A stretch of 64,000 nucleotides of DNA, taken from NCBI GenBank assembly GCA_019234295.1, contig JAFALK010000034.1, positions 1 to 64,000 on the forward strand, written 5' to 3'. A program made the position numbers and the translations under genes. The DNA is from Roseateles sp. (GTDB lineage Bacteria > Pseudomonadota > Gammaproteobacteria > Burkholderiales > Burkholderiaceae_C). This document shows, piece by piece, positions 1 through 7,977 of this stretch. Each line of letters opens with the position of its first letter. Within the stretch, counting starts at the first letter, position 1. The notes below the pieces were generated by a model. The model searched no databases, was not told the DNA's origin, and was given only the letters and a program-made list of their open reading frames with translations.

Positions 1-48
1 GCATGCCTTAATGAATAGGCGATGAATGCCAATAATTCAAGAAATTTA

Positions 49-114
49 GTGTCTACAAATCAGACACCGAAATCCAATGCAAAACAGCCTGCCTCATAGG
101 TGAGAACAGGCTGT
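49..114 (-). terminator. Two tandem hairpins, likely end of ABC operon transcript
   Basis: The first-met hairpin for leftward transcription pairs ACAGCCTG (84-91) with CAGGCTGT (107-114), with an inner CTCA/TGAG pairing. On the minus strand it is followed by a short run of four T. A second hairpin pairs GTGTCT (49-54) with AGACAC (62-67) and is followed on the minus strand by a T-rich stretch. Together they could end the six-gene leftward operon 365 bases after its last stop. The T runs are short, so this is a moderate call. Confidence 0.45.
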
Positions 115-402
115 CAGAGCTCGAGAATGGGCCGGAACTTCAGCCTAGAGGTGAAGCCGGGCCGAGATCGTCTGCGCCTGGTTCAGGTCGACGTCAACCA
201 ACCTCTGATCAGGGACGTGTGATGCGCCGTCAGACAAGCATGGGCTTGCGCCATCGTGATTCGCTGGCGCTTCAGCATCGCCTACAGCGCATGTCCGACC
301 GCCCAATACAGGGCGCCCGGTGCAAGCAAAGCGTGCCCCGCGATCGCCTCTCGATCGCGCCCTGACGGCCCGGCTCTCCGCAGACTACGGACACAATCGC
401 GG

Positions 403-424
403 TGGATATCGATCACGATATCCA
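403..424. repeat. Perfect 9-bp inverted repeat
   Basis: TGGATATCG (403-411) and CGATATCCA (416-424) are perfect reverse complements separated by ATCA. No T run follows on either strand, so it is not a standard terminator. It lies 56 bases past the stop codon of the last permease gene. It may be an RNA-stabilising hairpin or a protein-binding palindrome. Confidence 0.6.
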
Positions 425-479
425 TGCGCCGAATTGTGCTTTTGCACAACGCAGCTCAAGCCCCTTGGCGAGGCTCCGC

Positions 480-1802
480 TCAGAGCTCCCGCAGCGCCGT
501 CGTCACAGGCAGCGAAGCCGCCCGTACGGCCGGGAACAGGCCCCCGATGAAACCGATGGCCAGGGCCCACTTGATGCCCTCCCAAAGCAGGCCGCCTGAC
601 ACGCGCAGGTTGAAGCTGAGCTTGCCCACCGAGCCCGCGGCCATGGTCGAGGCCTCGTAGCCGTTGAACACAGCCCAGGCGATCAGGCCACCGACGGCAC
701 CACCGATCAAGGCCAGCAGCATGGTCTCTAGCATCACCGCAATGACCACGGGCATGCCGCGGAATCCGATGGCGCGAAGGGTCGCGATCTCGCGCGCCCG
801 GCTTGCGACAGCCGCGAACATGGTGTTGAGCGCGCCGAAGACGGCACCCACGGCCATGATGGAGCCCACCACGATGCCGATGATGCGCAGGGTCTTGGTC
901 ATCTGCTCGCTTTGCTTGGCGAAGAACTCCAGCGTGGTGCTGGCCTTGACCTTGAGCTGCGGGTTGTGTTCGAGCGAGTCCTGGAACTCTTTGAGCGCGG
1001 CAGGCTTGGTGAGTTTGACCGTGGCCGAGTTGCGGCTGCCGCCGGAGCCCGGCCGATAGACGTCGTTGACGGCATTGGCATCGCCCCACAGCTCCGATTC
1101 CATCGCATCACCGGAGGCGAAGATGCCGACGATGGTCCAGGGCTGGTTGCCAAGCTTGAGCGTGGCCCCCACCTTGAGGCCCTCGAACTGCCGCACGGCA
1201 CCCTTGCCCACGACAAGCTCACGCAGGCCCGGCTGGAAGATCCGGCCCTCGATGATCTTGACGTTGGGCCGCACGACGAAGGCCGCTTCGCTGACACCTC
1301 GGACCTGAGCGCTACCTTCGTCGCCTGTCGTGCTGCCCTTGATGGGCAGGTTGGCAGCGACCACGGTCTCGGCCGAGACGATGGGCTCGCCCTTGTCGTT
1401 GCGGGCGAGGCCGGGCGCCTGCCCGATCTGCAGGATGTCGTCGCGGCTCAACGAGGACGAGACCTCGTTGGCCGAAGCGCCGCGCATCACGATGGCGGTG
1501 TCCTCGCTGCCGGAGTTGCGCAGCGTCTCAGCATAGCCTTCGGCCATGGCTAGCAGGGCCACGAGCACGCCCACCACGCCGGCGATGCCGACGACGATGA
1601 CGGCCGAGGAACCCATGCGCTGCGTCAGCGTGCTGATGCCCACGGAGGCGACCGAGCGTGTCTGCGCGCCAGTCCGGAACAAAAACATCCAGGCCGTCAG
1701 CAGCACGGCGATGGCGAGCGCGCCCTGCCAGGGCAACATCACCCAGGCGACGAGCGCGACAACCGTGAGGAGGAGGAGCCCGAGGTTTTTCAGGAACGTC
1801 AT
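480..1802 (-). CDS. ABC transporter permease, FtsX/MacB type (second permease)
   Basis: A 440-residue inner-membrane protein with the FtsX/MacB permease layout. Two membrane segments near residues 8-38 and one near 65-85 precede a large extracytoplasmic part. Three C-terminal membrane segments lie at about 300-330, 350-380 and 405-430. The cytoplasmic loop with REIATLRAIGFRG is the usual coupling helix contacting the ATPase. It is the last gene of a leftward operon, starting 3 bases after the stop of the other permease. The pair probably forms a heterodimer driven by the ATPase at 2988-3674. Substrate is unknown; export of a peptide, lipid or drug, or mechanotransmission, are all known for the family. 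Confidence 0.88.
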   Translation of the reverse strand: MTFLKNLGLLLLTVVALVAWVMLPWQGALAIAVLLTAWMFLFRTGAQTRSVASVGISTLTQRMGSSAVIVVGIAGVVGVLVALLAMAEGYAETLRNSGSEDTAIVMRGASANEVSSSLSRDDILQIGQAPGLARNDKGEPIVSAETVVAANLPIKGSTTGDEGSAQVRGVSEAAFVVRPNVKIIEGRIFQPGLRELVVGKGAVRQFEGLKVGATLKLGNQPWTIVGIFASGDAMESELWGDANAVNDVYRPGSGGSRNSATVKLTKPAALKEFQDSLEHNPQLKVKASTTLEFFAKQSEQMTKTLRIIGIVVGSIMAVGAVFGALNTMFAAVASRAREIATLRAIGFRGMPVVIAVMLETMLLALIGGAVGGLIAWAVFNGYEASTMAAGSVGKLSFNLRVSGGLLWEGIKWALAIGFIGGLFPAVRAASLPVTTALREL

Positions 1803-1805
1803 GGA

Positions 1806-2975
1806 TCAGGCCCTCCCTGCGAGTGCATCGGTGATGTTCACGCGCATGGCGCGCAGGGCAGGCAGCATGCCAACGACGAGGCCGAAGAACAGCATCAGCC
1901 CGACACCGATGGCCCAACTCTTGGCGCCAGCCGCTGGCAGGTTGAGTGCGCCACCGCTCATCGAGCTGACGGTGGGTCCAATGGCACTGGCCAGCCCCAG
2001 GCCCACGACGCCGCCGATGACCAGGAGCAGCACCGACTCGGCCAGCACCATAGCGAGCACGCTCTCGCCCGAGAAGCCGAGCGTCTTGAGCACGGCAATC
2101 TCGCCCGTGCGCTCGCGAACGGCCTGCATCATGGTGTTGCCAGCCAGCAGCAGCAGGGTGAAGAACACCGCGCCCATGATGGAGGTGACGATGAGGTTGA
2201 TGTCGGCCACCTGCTTCATCCAGCCCGACATCGCAGCCGCTTCGGTCAAGGTGCGGGTCTCGTGGTCGGAATTGGCCGAGATCGCGTCGATGGCCTTGAG
2301 CACACGGTCGGCCTGGTTGACGTCCTTCACGCGCGTGACGTACCAACCCACCTGGCCCTGGTTCCACGGCGTCGTGTCGTCGAAGTATTTCCAGTTGAAC
2401 AGGAACATCTGGTCATACCAGGCGCCGGCCTTCTTGTCGGTCACCTTGATCGTGCCGACGATGGTGAAGGTCCAGTTCTGGCTGCCATTGCGGTCCGGAA
2501 AGATGGTGGAGATCATCGGCACCTTGTCGCCGACTTTCCATCCGAAGCGGCGCACCAGACCCTCGCCGACGATGGCGCCGTCCTTCGTGTCGGCCAGGGC
2601 CTTGCGAGCCTCGGCCGAGACTTCCATCTCCGGATACATGTCGACGTAGTTGGGCGAGGTCGCGAAACTGAAGACCTGGTTCTCCGGCTTTTGGTAGGCG
2701 CCGCCGAACCAGTTGGCATAGGCGGCATCCTTGACGCCGTCGATGGCCTTGATGCGCTCGGAAAGCGACATCGGCAGTAGCTGAATGAAGCTCAGCTTGG
2801 AGCCGGTCTGCAGTCGCTGCGCACCGTTCGCGCTTTTGCCCACTTCGTCGAAGCCCACGCGCACCGCGTCCAGCAGGCCGAACAGCAAGAAGGCCGTGAT
2901 GATGGAGACGAGCGTGAGGAAGGTCCGGCCCTTGCGCCGGAATAGCGCGGCCCAGATCAGGTGAAGGTATTTCAT
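1806..2975 (-). CDS. ABC transporter permease, FtsX/MacB type (first permease)
   Basis: A 389-residue permease with one N-terminal membrane segment (about 18-40), a periplasmic MacB-PCD-like domain and three C-terminal segments (about 268-290, 315-340, 355-375). The loop carrying RTGEIAVLKTLGFSGES is the coupling region typical of FtsX-family permeases. It lies 12 bases downstream of the ATPase stop and 3 bases upstream of a second permease. Having two separate permeases instead of one homodimer, with a separate ATPase rather than a MacB fusion, resembles LolCDE- or YknXYZ-like arrangements. The cargo cannot be deduced. Confidence 0.88.
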   Translation of the reverse strand: MKYLHLIWAALFRRKGRTFLTLVSIITAFLLFGLLDAVRVGFDEVGKSANGAQRLQTGSKLSFIQLLPMSLSERIKAIDGVKDAAYANWFGGAYQKPENQVFSFATSPNYVDMYPEMEVSAEARKALADTKDGAIVGEGLVRRFGWKVGDKVPMISTIFPDRNGSQNWTFTIVGTIKVTDKKAGAWYDQMFLFNWKYFDDTTPWNQGQVGWYVTRVKDVNQADRVLKAIDAISANSDHETRTLTEAAAMSGWMKQVADINLIVTSIMGAVFFTLLLLAGNTMMQAVRERTGEIAVLKTLGFSGESVLAMVLAESVLLLVIGGVVGLGLASAIGPTVSSMSGGALNLPAAGAKSWAIGVGLMLFFGLVVGMLPALRAMRVNITDALAGRA

Positions 2976-2987
2976 CGCGCTCCCCTC

Positions 2988-3674
2988 TTAGGCAGCAAGC
3001 TGTTCGACCAGCGTTCCCTTGTCGAGATGCAGCGTATGGCTGGCATGGGCGGCGGCGCGCGGGTCGTGCGTGACCATGACGATGGTCTTGCCATGCTCTC
3101 GGTTGAGCACTTCCAGCAAGGTCAGCACGTCTTCGGCCGATTGGCGATCCAGATCGCCGGTCGGCTCATCGCAGACCAGCAGGGTCGGGTCGGAGACGAT
3201 GGCCCGCGCGATGGAAACACGTTGCTGCTGGCCGCCCGAGAGCTCGGTCGGCTTATGGCTGGCGCGATCGGACAGGCCCACGAGCTGCAAGGCGATGGAC
3301 GCGCGCTTCTTGCGCTCTGCGCCCGAGAGCTTGGTCAGCAGCAGGGGCAGCTCCACGTTCTTCTGCGCCGACAGCGTGGGCATCAGGTTATAGAACTGGA
3401 ACACGAAGCCGACCTTGGCGGCGCGCCACTTGGCGAGTTGCGCGCCGGAGAACTTGTCGATGCGCTCAGACGCCACGTTGATCGAGCCGCCGGTGGGCGC
3501 ATCCAGCCCGCCCATGAGGTTGAGCAGCGTGGTCTTGCCAGAGCCCGACGGGCCCATCAGCGCGAGGAAGTCACCCTGCTGGACGTCGAGGTTGATGCTG
3601 TGCAGCACCTCGACCTTTTGCTTGCCACGGGTGTAGACCTTGGAGAGGTCGCGGATCTCGATCAGTGCGCTCAT
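2988..3674 (-). CDS. ABC transporter ATP-binding protein, MacB/LolD type
   Basis: A 228-residue cytoplasmic ATPase. Walker A is GPSGSGKTT, the signature is LSGGQQQR, Walker B is LLVCDEPTGDLD, and a switch His lies in VTHDPRAA. These fit the MacB/LolD/FtsE subfamily that partners FtsX-type permeases. The start at MSALIEI is chosen because the family begins there and an AAGGA ribosome site lies in the tail of the upstream adaptor gene, whose stop is 4 bases away. A longer in-frame extension would overlap the adaptor gene by about 70 bases and is unlikely. Confidence 0.93.
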   Translation of the reverse strand: MSALIEIRDLSKVYTRGKQKVEVLHSINLDVQQGDFLALMGPSGSGKTTLLNLMGGLDAPTGGSINVASERIDKFSGAQLAKWRAAKVGFVFQFYNLMPTLSAQKNVELPLLLTKLSGAERKKRASIALQLVGLSDRASHKPTELSGGQQQRVSIARAIVSDPTLLVCDEPTGDLDRQSAEDVLTLLEVLNREHGKTIVMVTHDPRAAAHASHTLHLDKGTLVEQLAA

Positions 3675-3678
3675 CTCG

Positions 3679-4896
3679 TCATTCCTTGATCTGGACGGTG
3701 GACCCATTCTTGACTTCGGCCGGTGGCGAGACGATGACCGTCTCACCTGCCTTCACGCCCTCGGTGGCCAGCTTGAACTTGCCGACATCCGCACCGAGCT
3801 TGACGGTGCGTGCCTGCGCTCGCCCGTCGATCACCACGAACACCACGTTGGCCCCGTCGCGCTGCGCGAGCGCGTTGGCCGGCAGCAGCACGCCCGGCGC
3901 GGGTGTCTCCTGGACCTTGGGCTTGGTCGCGAGGAAGCTCACACGCACGCCCATGTCAGGCACGACGCGGTCATCCTTCTTCTCCAGGGCCACTCGCACC
4001 TTGACCGTAGCCTTGCCGCGGTCGGCGCTGGGGATGACGGCCACAACATGGGACGGGATCTTCCAGTCGGGATAGGCGTCGAGCACGGCCTCGCAGGGCA
4101 TGTCGGCCTTGACCTGAGCGATGTAGGCCTCGTTCACGTCCACGTTCACTTCGAGCGAGTCCATGTCGACGATGGTGCCCACGCCGGTGCGGGTGAAGCC
4201 ACCACCCGCTGACAGCGGCGAGATGATTTCGCCCACCTGCGCGGCGCGCGCCGTGACCACGCCGTCAAAGGGCGCACGCACGGTGGCGTAGTCGTAGTTC
4301 ACGCGGGCCATGCGGGCCTGGGCCTCGGCGGCCTCGCCCTGGCGCAGCGTAGCCTCCAGCTGGGCTGCGAGCGTCTTGACGGCCGTCGCGGTCTGCTCCT
4401 GCGATTGCTTGCTAGACATGCCGCTCTGGGCCAGCTCGGCCGCGCGGGCCGCATCGGCCTTGGCCTGAACCAGCTGGGCGCGCACCTGAGCGATCTGGGC
4501 TTGCGAGCTCTGCACCTGCGCCTCGGCTGCGGTCAGCGCGGCCTTCAGGCCTGTGTCCTCGAGCCGAGCCAGCACCTGGCCCTTCTTGACCTTGAAGCCC
4601 TCGTCGATCAGTACCTCGGTCAGCGTGCCCGTGATCTGGGCCGAGACGGTGGCCATGCGGCGGGCCGTGACGTAACCGGTAGCCTGCAGGACGGCGTCGG
4701 CTGAGGCACCCTGTCCGTTGGCGCGCACCGTGGTCGTCTCGACGGTGAGGGGCTTGGAGCCCATGGAGAGCCACCAGCCGGCGCCTGAGAGCAAGGCGAG
4801 CACGACGACGCCTGCAAGCACGCCCCAGACCCATTTCGGCGCTCCGCTCTCGCGCTCCTCACGATCTACGCCGTCGATGCGCAGTTCCTTCAGCAA
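3679..4896 (-). CDS. HlyD/MacA-family periplasmic adaptor of ABC exporter
   Basis: A 405-residue membrane fusion protein. One membrane anchor lies near residues 24-47. It is followed by a biotinyl-lipoyl-like half (near YVTARRMATVSAQITG), an alpha-helical hairpin rich in Ala/Gln (about 110-200), the second lipoyl half (VRAPFDGVVTAR) and a beta-barrel region. It should bridge the inner-membrane permeases to the outer envelope. The start is unclear. The in-frame TTG at 4896 has no ribosome site, while GGAGG (4919-4915 on the minus strand) sits 6 bases before an in-frame ATC at 4908. The reading IDTGLLKELRID looks like a natural N-terminus. Confidence 0.9.
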   Translation of the reverse strand: MLKELRIDGVDREERESGAPKWVWGVLAGVVVLALLSGAGWWLSMGSKPLTVETTTVRANGQGASADAVLQATGYVTARRMATVSAQITGTLTEVLIDEGFKVKKGQVLARLEDTGLKAALTAAEAQVQSSQAQIAQVRAQLVQAKADAARAAELAQSGMSSKQSQEQTATAVKTLAAQLEATLRQGEAAEAQARMARVNYDYATVRAPFDGVVTARAAQVGEIISPLSAGGGFTRTGVGTIVDMDSLEVNVDVNEAYIAQVKADMPCEAVLDAYPDWKIPSHVVAVIPSADRGKATVKVRVALEKKDDRVVPDMGVRVSFLATKPKVQETPAPGVLLPANALAQRDGANVVFVVIDGRAQARTVKLGADVGKFKLATEGVKAGETVIVSPPAEVKNGSTVQIKE

Positions 4897-5019
4897 TCCG
4901 GTATCGATGATGGGCCTCCATGCTCAAGACGGGGGATCGTAGCCCAGCAAGATGACGCTGCTATCGGGTACAGCCCGGGGAACATTACCGTTGAAGCGGG
5001 TTCCGGCTGCGGCGACCAA

Positions 5020-5664
5020 TCAGCTTTCGACGAGCCCGTTACGGATCGCGTAGACCGTCAGCTCGGAATTGTTCGTCAAAGCCAGCTTCTCCAGCACGCG
5101 CGCCCGGTAGACGCTCACGGTCTTGGGGCTCAGGTTCAGCTCCTCGGCGATATCGGAAAGCCGCTTGCCCGAGGCGATCATCACAAGCGTCTGCAGCTCG
5201 CGATCGGAGAGCTTCTGGTGCGCTTGCTCGGTGGAGGGCGCCGTGAGGCTCTCCACCAGCATCTGCGCGATCTCCGGCGTCACGTATTTGCGGCCCTGCG
5301 CCACGGTGCGCACGGCCGACACCAGGAGGGCCGGATCGCCACCCTTGTTGACGTAGCCGAAGGCGCCGGCCTTCAAGGCCCGGATCGCGTACTGGTCCTC
5401 GGGATACATCGAGACGATCAGCGTTCGGATGGCAGCGCCTTCATCCTTGAGCACGTGCAGCACGTCCAGTCCGGAGCGGCCGGGCATGTTGATGTCCAGC
5501 ACGAGGACGTCACAGGGCTTGTCGCCGAGCTTGTGCAGCAGGGCGCGCAGCTCGCCGTAGTCACCTGCCTCGCCGACGACCTCGATGTCGGCGCAATCGG
5601 CGAGGGTGTCGCGGATGCCGCGGCGAATCAACGCGTGGTCGTCGCAGAGCAGGACCCTGATCAT
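5020..5664 (-). CDS. NarL/FixJ-family response regulator
   Basis: A 214-residue DNA-binding regulator with an N-terminal receiver (acidic pair CDDH, phospho-acceptor Asp57 in VLDINMPG, Lys in YVNKGG) and a C-terminal LuxR-type helix-turn-helix (LSDRELQ to SVYRARVLEKL, about 148-205). Its start overlaps the stop of the sensor kinase gene by 4 bases (ATGA), so the two are co-translated. It probably controls the downstream exporter genes, beginning 123 bases further left. The inducing signal is not visible from sequence. Confidence 0.93.
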   Translation of the reverse strand: MIRVLLCDDHALIRRGIRDTLADCADIEVVGEAGDYGELRALLHKLGDKPCDVLVLDINMPGRSGLDVLHVLKDEGAAIRTLIVSMYPEDQYAIRALKAGAFGYVNKGGDPALLVSAVRTVAQGRKYVTPEIAQMLVESLTAPSTEQAHQKLSDRELQTLVMIASGKRLSDIAEELNLSPKTVSVYRARVLEKLALTNNSELTVYAIRNGLVES

Positions 5665-6791
5665 GATTCACCCCAGGCGCCGCCGCCTTCGAGCCCATCG
5701 TCATCGAGGTCCAGTGGCACGGAAAGAATCACGCTCGTGCCGCCACTGCCCTTGCTGTTCGAACTCAAGTCCACCCATCCTCCCACCGTGGCCGCGCGTT
5801 CGTGCAGGCCGCGGATGCCGAATGATCGCGCCTTGGCCAGGTCCTCCGGCGCAATCCCGCGGCCATTGTCGTTGACCTCCAGGGTCAGCACGCCCGCCTG
5901 CATGGACAGCTCGATGTCCACCCGCGAGGCCTGCGCGTGCTTGGAGACATTGGTCAGCGCCTCCTGCGCCGCGCGGTAGGCCACCAGTGGCACACCGGCC
6001 GGAAGCTGCATCTGCTCCTCGCGGGCCAGTACCGTGCACTGGATGCCGGTGCGCCGCTCGAAGGCCGCGGCCATCCACTGCACGGCAGCCACCAGGCCCT
6101 GGTCGAGGATGGCCGGGCGCAGGTTGTGCATGATGCGCTGGCTGGCCTCTAGGGCGCTGGTCACGGTGTCCAGCGCTGCGCGCGTGCGCTGGCGCACGAT
6201 GTCCTCCTGGGCGTGGCGGGCGATCCAGGCCAGGTCGAACTTCACTGCCGTCAGCGAGCCGCCGACGTCGTCGTGGATCTCGCGGGCGATGGCCGAGCGC
6301 TCCATCTCGATGCTGTTTTGCAAATGGCCGGCCAGCTCATGCAGGCGCTGTTTCGATTGCCTGAGCGCCTGGTCGGCTTCGGAGCGGGCGTTGCGGGCCT
6401 CGGCCGCCTCGATGGCGCGCGTGAGCGCCGACCCGAGGCGGGTCAGATTGCCCTTGAAGAGATAGTCCGCTGCACCATCGCGCACCGCCTCCACGGCCGT
6501 GTCCTCGCCGATCTGGCCCGAGACCAGCAGGAAGGGGATCCAGCGCTTGAGCTCGCGCAAGCGCTTGAGCACGGTGAGGCCGGAAAACCCGGGCAAGTCG
6601 TAGTCGCCGATCACGGCGTCCCAAGGCTGCTCCAGCGCCGCCTCGACCGCGGCCAACGTATCGACCCGGAGCATGTCCACGTCCAGGCCCGAGCGCTCGA
6701 GCTGGACACGCAGCAGCTGGTGGTCGAGCTCGGCGTCTTCGACGTGCAGGACACGCAAGCGTCGGTCCGGAGGCGGCAGGGGCGTTGGCAT
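5661..6791 (-). CDS. Receiver-histidine kinase (REC-HisKA_3-HATPase)
   Basis: A soluble kinase of about 376 residues. It has an N-terminal receiver (Asp63 in IGDYDLPG, Lys113 in LFKGN), a HisKA_3 dimerisation domain with the phospho-donor His173 in AREIHDDVGG, and a C-terminal ATPase with VNDNGRGI and FGIRGLHERA. There is no membrane segment or obvious sensor, so the input is probably phosphorylation of its receiver or a cytoplasmic partner. It overlaps the NarL-type regulator gene by 4 bases. The start at MPTPLPPP is chosen because the receiver fold begins soon after. In-frame ATGs at 6824 and 6905 are possible and none has a clear ribosome site. Confidence 0.9.
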   Translation of the reverse strand: MPTPLPPPDRRLRVLHVEDAELDHQLLRVQLERSGLDVDMLRVDTLAAVEAALEQPWDAVIGDYDLPGFSGLTVLKRLRELKRWIPFLLVSGQIGEDTAVEAVRDGAADYLFKGNLTRLGSALTRAIEAAEARNARSEADQALRQSKQRLHELAGHLQNSIEMERSAIAREIHDDVGGSLTAVKFDLAWIARHAQEDIVRQRTRAALDTVTSALEASQRIMHNLRPAILDQGLVAAVQWMAAAFERRTGIQCTVLAREEQMQLPAGVPLVAYRAAQEALTNVSKHAQASRVDIELSMQAGVLTLEVNDNGRGIAPEDLAKARSFGIRGLHERAATVGGWVDLSSNSKGSGGTSVILSVPLDLDDDGLEGGGAWGES

Positions 6792-7092
6792 GGGAGCGGA
6801 GTATGCCGCGCGGGATATCGACATTGCGTCGACGGAGATTTCATACGGAATCCGGGCCGGTCCTACTGCAGCAGCATTCGCACAACACCCGCAATCCCTC
6901 CGCATGGTTCATAATTAGGGTTATTACCTACTCACTGCCAACAAAGCCGCGAATCACGGCGAAGTTGCTGCAGCGCAGGCTTCGGCGCATCGACATCTGA
7001 CTAAGAATTGCCGAAGATGAGAACTTGTAAGCAGGTGTTGGGGCGCGCATGCGCACGGCTGCCGATGGACAAATACAGGAGCGATGGCGTAG

Positions 7093-7548
7093 ATGGAAGA
7101 AACATCAGATCCGGACGGCGGAGGCATGGCGCCCTTGCTGGCGGCTGCCGAGTTCCAGGATCACCTGATGACGGTCACCAACGACCTCGAGCGCCTGCAG
7201 CGTCTGCTGGACGATGCCGGCGAAGCACTTTCTGCGCATTTTTACAGCGCTTCCAACCATATTTCATCCTTGCTGAAGGCTGGCGAGGCCGGCGCGCCGC
7301 CTGACAATGCCCGATTGCAGCAAGTCATGCTGGATATAGCCGGCGCGATCACCGCACTCCAGTTCCAGGACATGGCCACCCAACTCATTGCCCACACCAG
7401 CAAGCGCCTGCGCAATTGCGCGGACCAGTTGGCGCTGGACACATTTGGCGATGACGAGGATGGCGCGACAGTGGTTGAAGTCGCGCCGCTGCAGCCCAAT
7501 CCCGTCACGCAGGACGAGATGGACGCTGGTTCCATCGAACTTTTCTAG
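7093..7548 (+). CDS. Short CheZ-like CheY-phosphate phosphatase (inferred)
   Basis: A 151-residue mostly helical protein, first gene of a chemotaxis operon. Residues 89-99 read LQFQDMATQLI. The Asp93-x3-Gln97 pair has the spacing of the CheZ catalytic Asp and Gln, within an LQFQD context very like CheZ. The C-terminus ends in an acidic linker and AGSIELF, in the place where CheZ carries its CheY-binding tail. It is well short of typical CheZ (about 210 residues), so the long helical hairpin is reduced. Ribosome site AGGAG (7077-7081) also precedes a two-codon ATG-GCG-TAG frame directly before this ATG. The phosphatase role is inferred from motif and position next to cheY. Confidence 0.72.
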   Translation: MEETSDPDGGGMAPLLAAAEFQDHLMTVTNDLERLQRLLDDAGEALSAHFYSASNHISSLLKAGEAGAPPDNARLQQVMLDIAGAITALQFQDMATQLIAHTSKRLRNCADQLALDTFGDDEDGATVVEVAPLQPNPVTQDEMDAGSIELF

Positions 7549-7600
7549 AATTTTTCGTGCCCCCTCAACCGATAAAAAGCTGATTCCCGGAGAAACGACG

Positions 7601-7963
7601 ATGCATTCAATCCTTGCAGTGGACGATTCGGCCTCGATGCGCCAGATGGTTTCGTTCACCCTCAAGAACGCCGGTTTCAACGTGGTTGAGGCAGTTGATG
7701 GCCAAGATGCCTGGGAAAAATCGTCGCAGCGCGATTTCGACCTGGTCCTGACCGACCAGAACATGCCCCGGATGGACGGCATCAGTCTGACCAAGAAGCT
7801 GCGCGACAACCCCAAGTTCAAGACCACGCCAATCCTGATCCTGACCACCGAGTCCAGCGACCAGATGAAGCAGGCCGGCCGCGCCGCCGGCGCCACCGGT
7901 TGGCTGGTCAAGCCGTTCGACCCCGCCAAGCTGATCGAGGTCATCGGCAAAGTCATCAAGTAA
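7601..7963 (+). CDS. cheY: Chemotaxis response regulator CheY
   Basis: A 120-residue single-domain receiver. The acidic pair Asp8-Asp9, phospho-acceptor Asp52 (LVLTDQNMP), Thr in ILTTES and Lys104 (WLVKPFDP) are all present. The start is fixed by GGAGA at 7589-7593, seven bases before ATG. Phosphorylated by CheA encoded next door, it should signal to the flagellar switch or another motility output. It stands 52 bases after the CheZ-like gene and 14 bases before cheA. The sequence resembles the CheY subgroup (PRMDGISL, KFKTTPIL) found with this type of CheA. Confidence 0.95.
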   Translation: MHSILAVDDSASMRQMVSFTLKNAGFNVVEAVDGQDAWEKSSQRDFDLVLTDQNMPRMDGISLTKKLRDNPKFKTTPILILTTESSDQMKQAGRAAGATGWLVKPFDPAKLIEVIGKVIK

Positions 7964-7977
7964 TCAGCGAGTACGCA

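Larger units (their letters stand above)
1..479. other. Intergenic region, window start
   Basis: No convincing gene is seen here. Bases 1-80 are AT-richer than the rest of the window. The stretch lies downstream of the leftward ABC transporter operon, whose last stop codon is at 480-482. It holds three inverted repeats listed separately (49-67, 84-114, 403-424). Short open frames on both strands have no recognisable product. Confidence 0.6.

Noticed and set aside
385-1089. Long minus-strand frame and several plus-strand frames across the permease genes
   Set aside because: They are out-of-frame readings of GC-rich coding sequence, dominated by Arg, Ala, Gly and Pro, with no domain; the permease frame explains the region.
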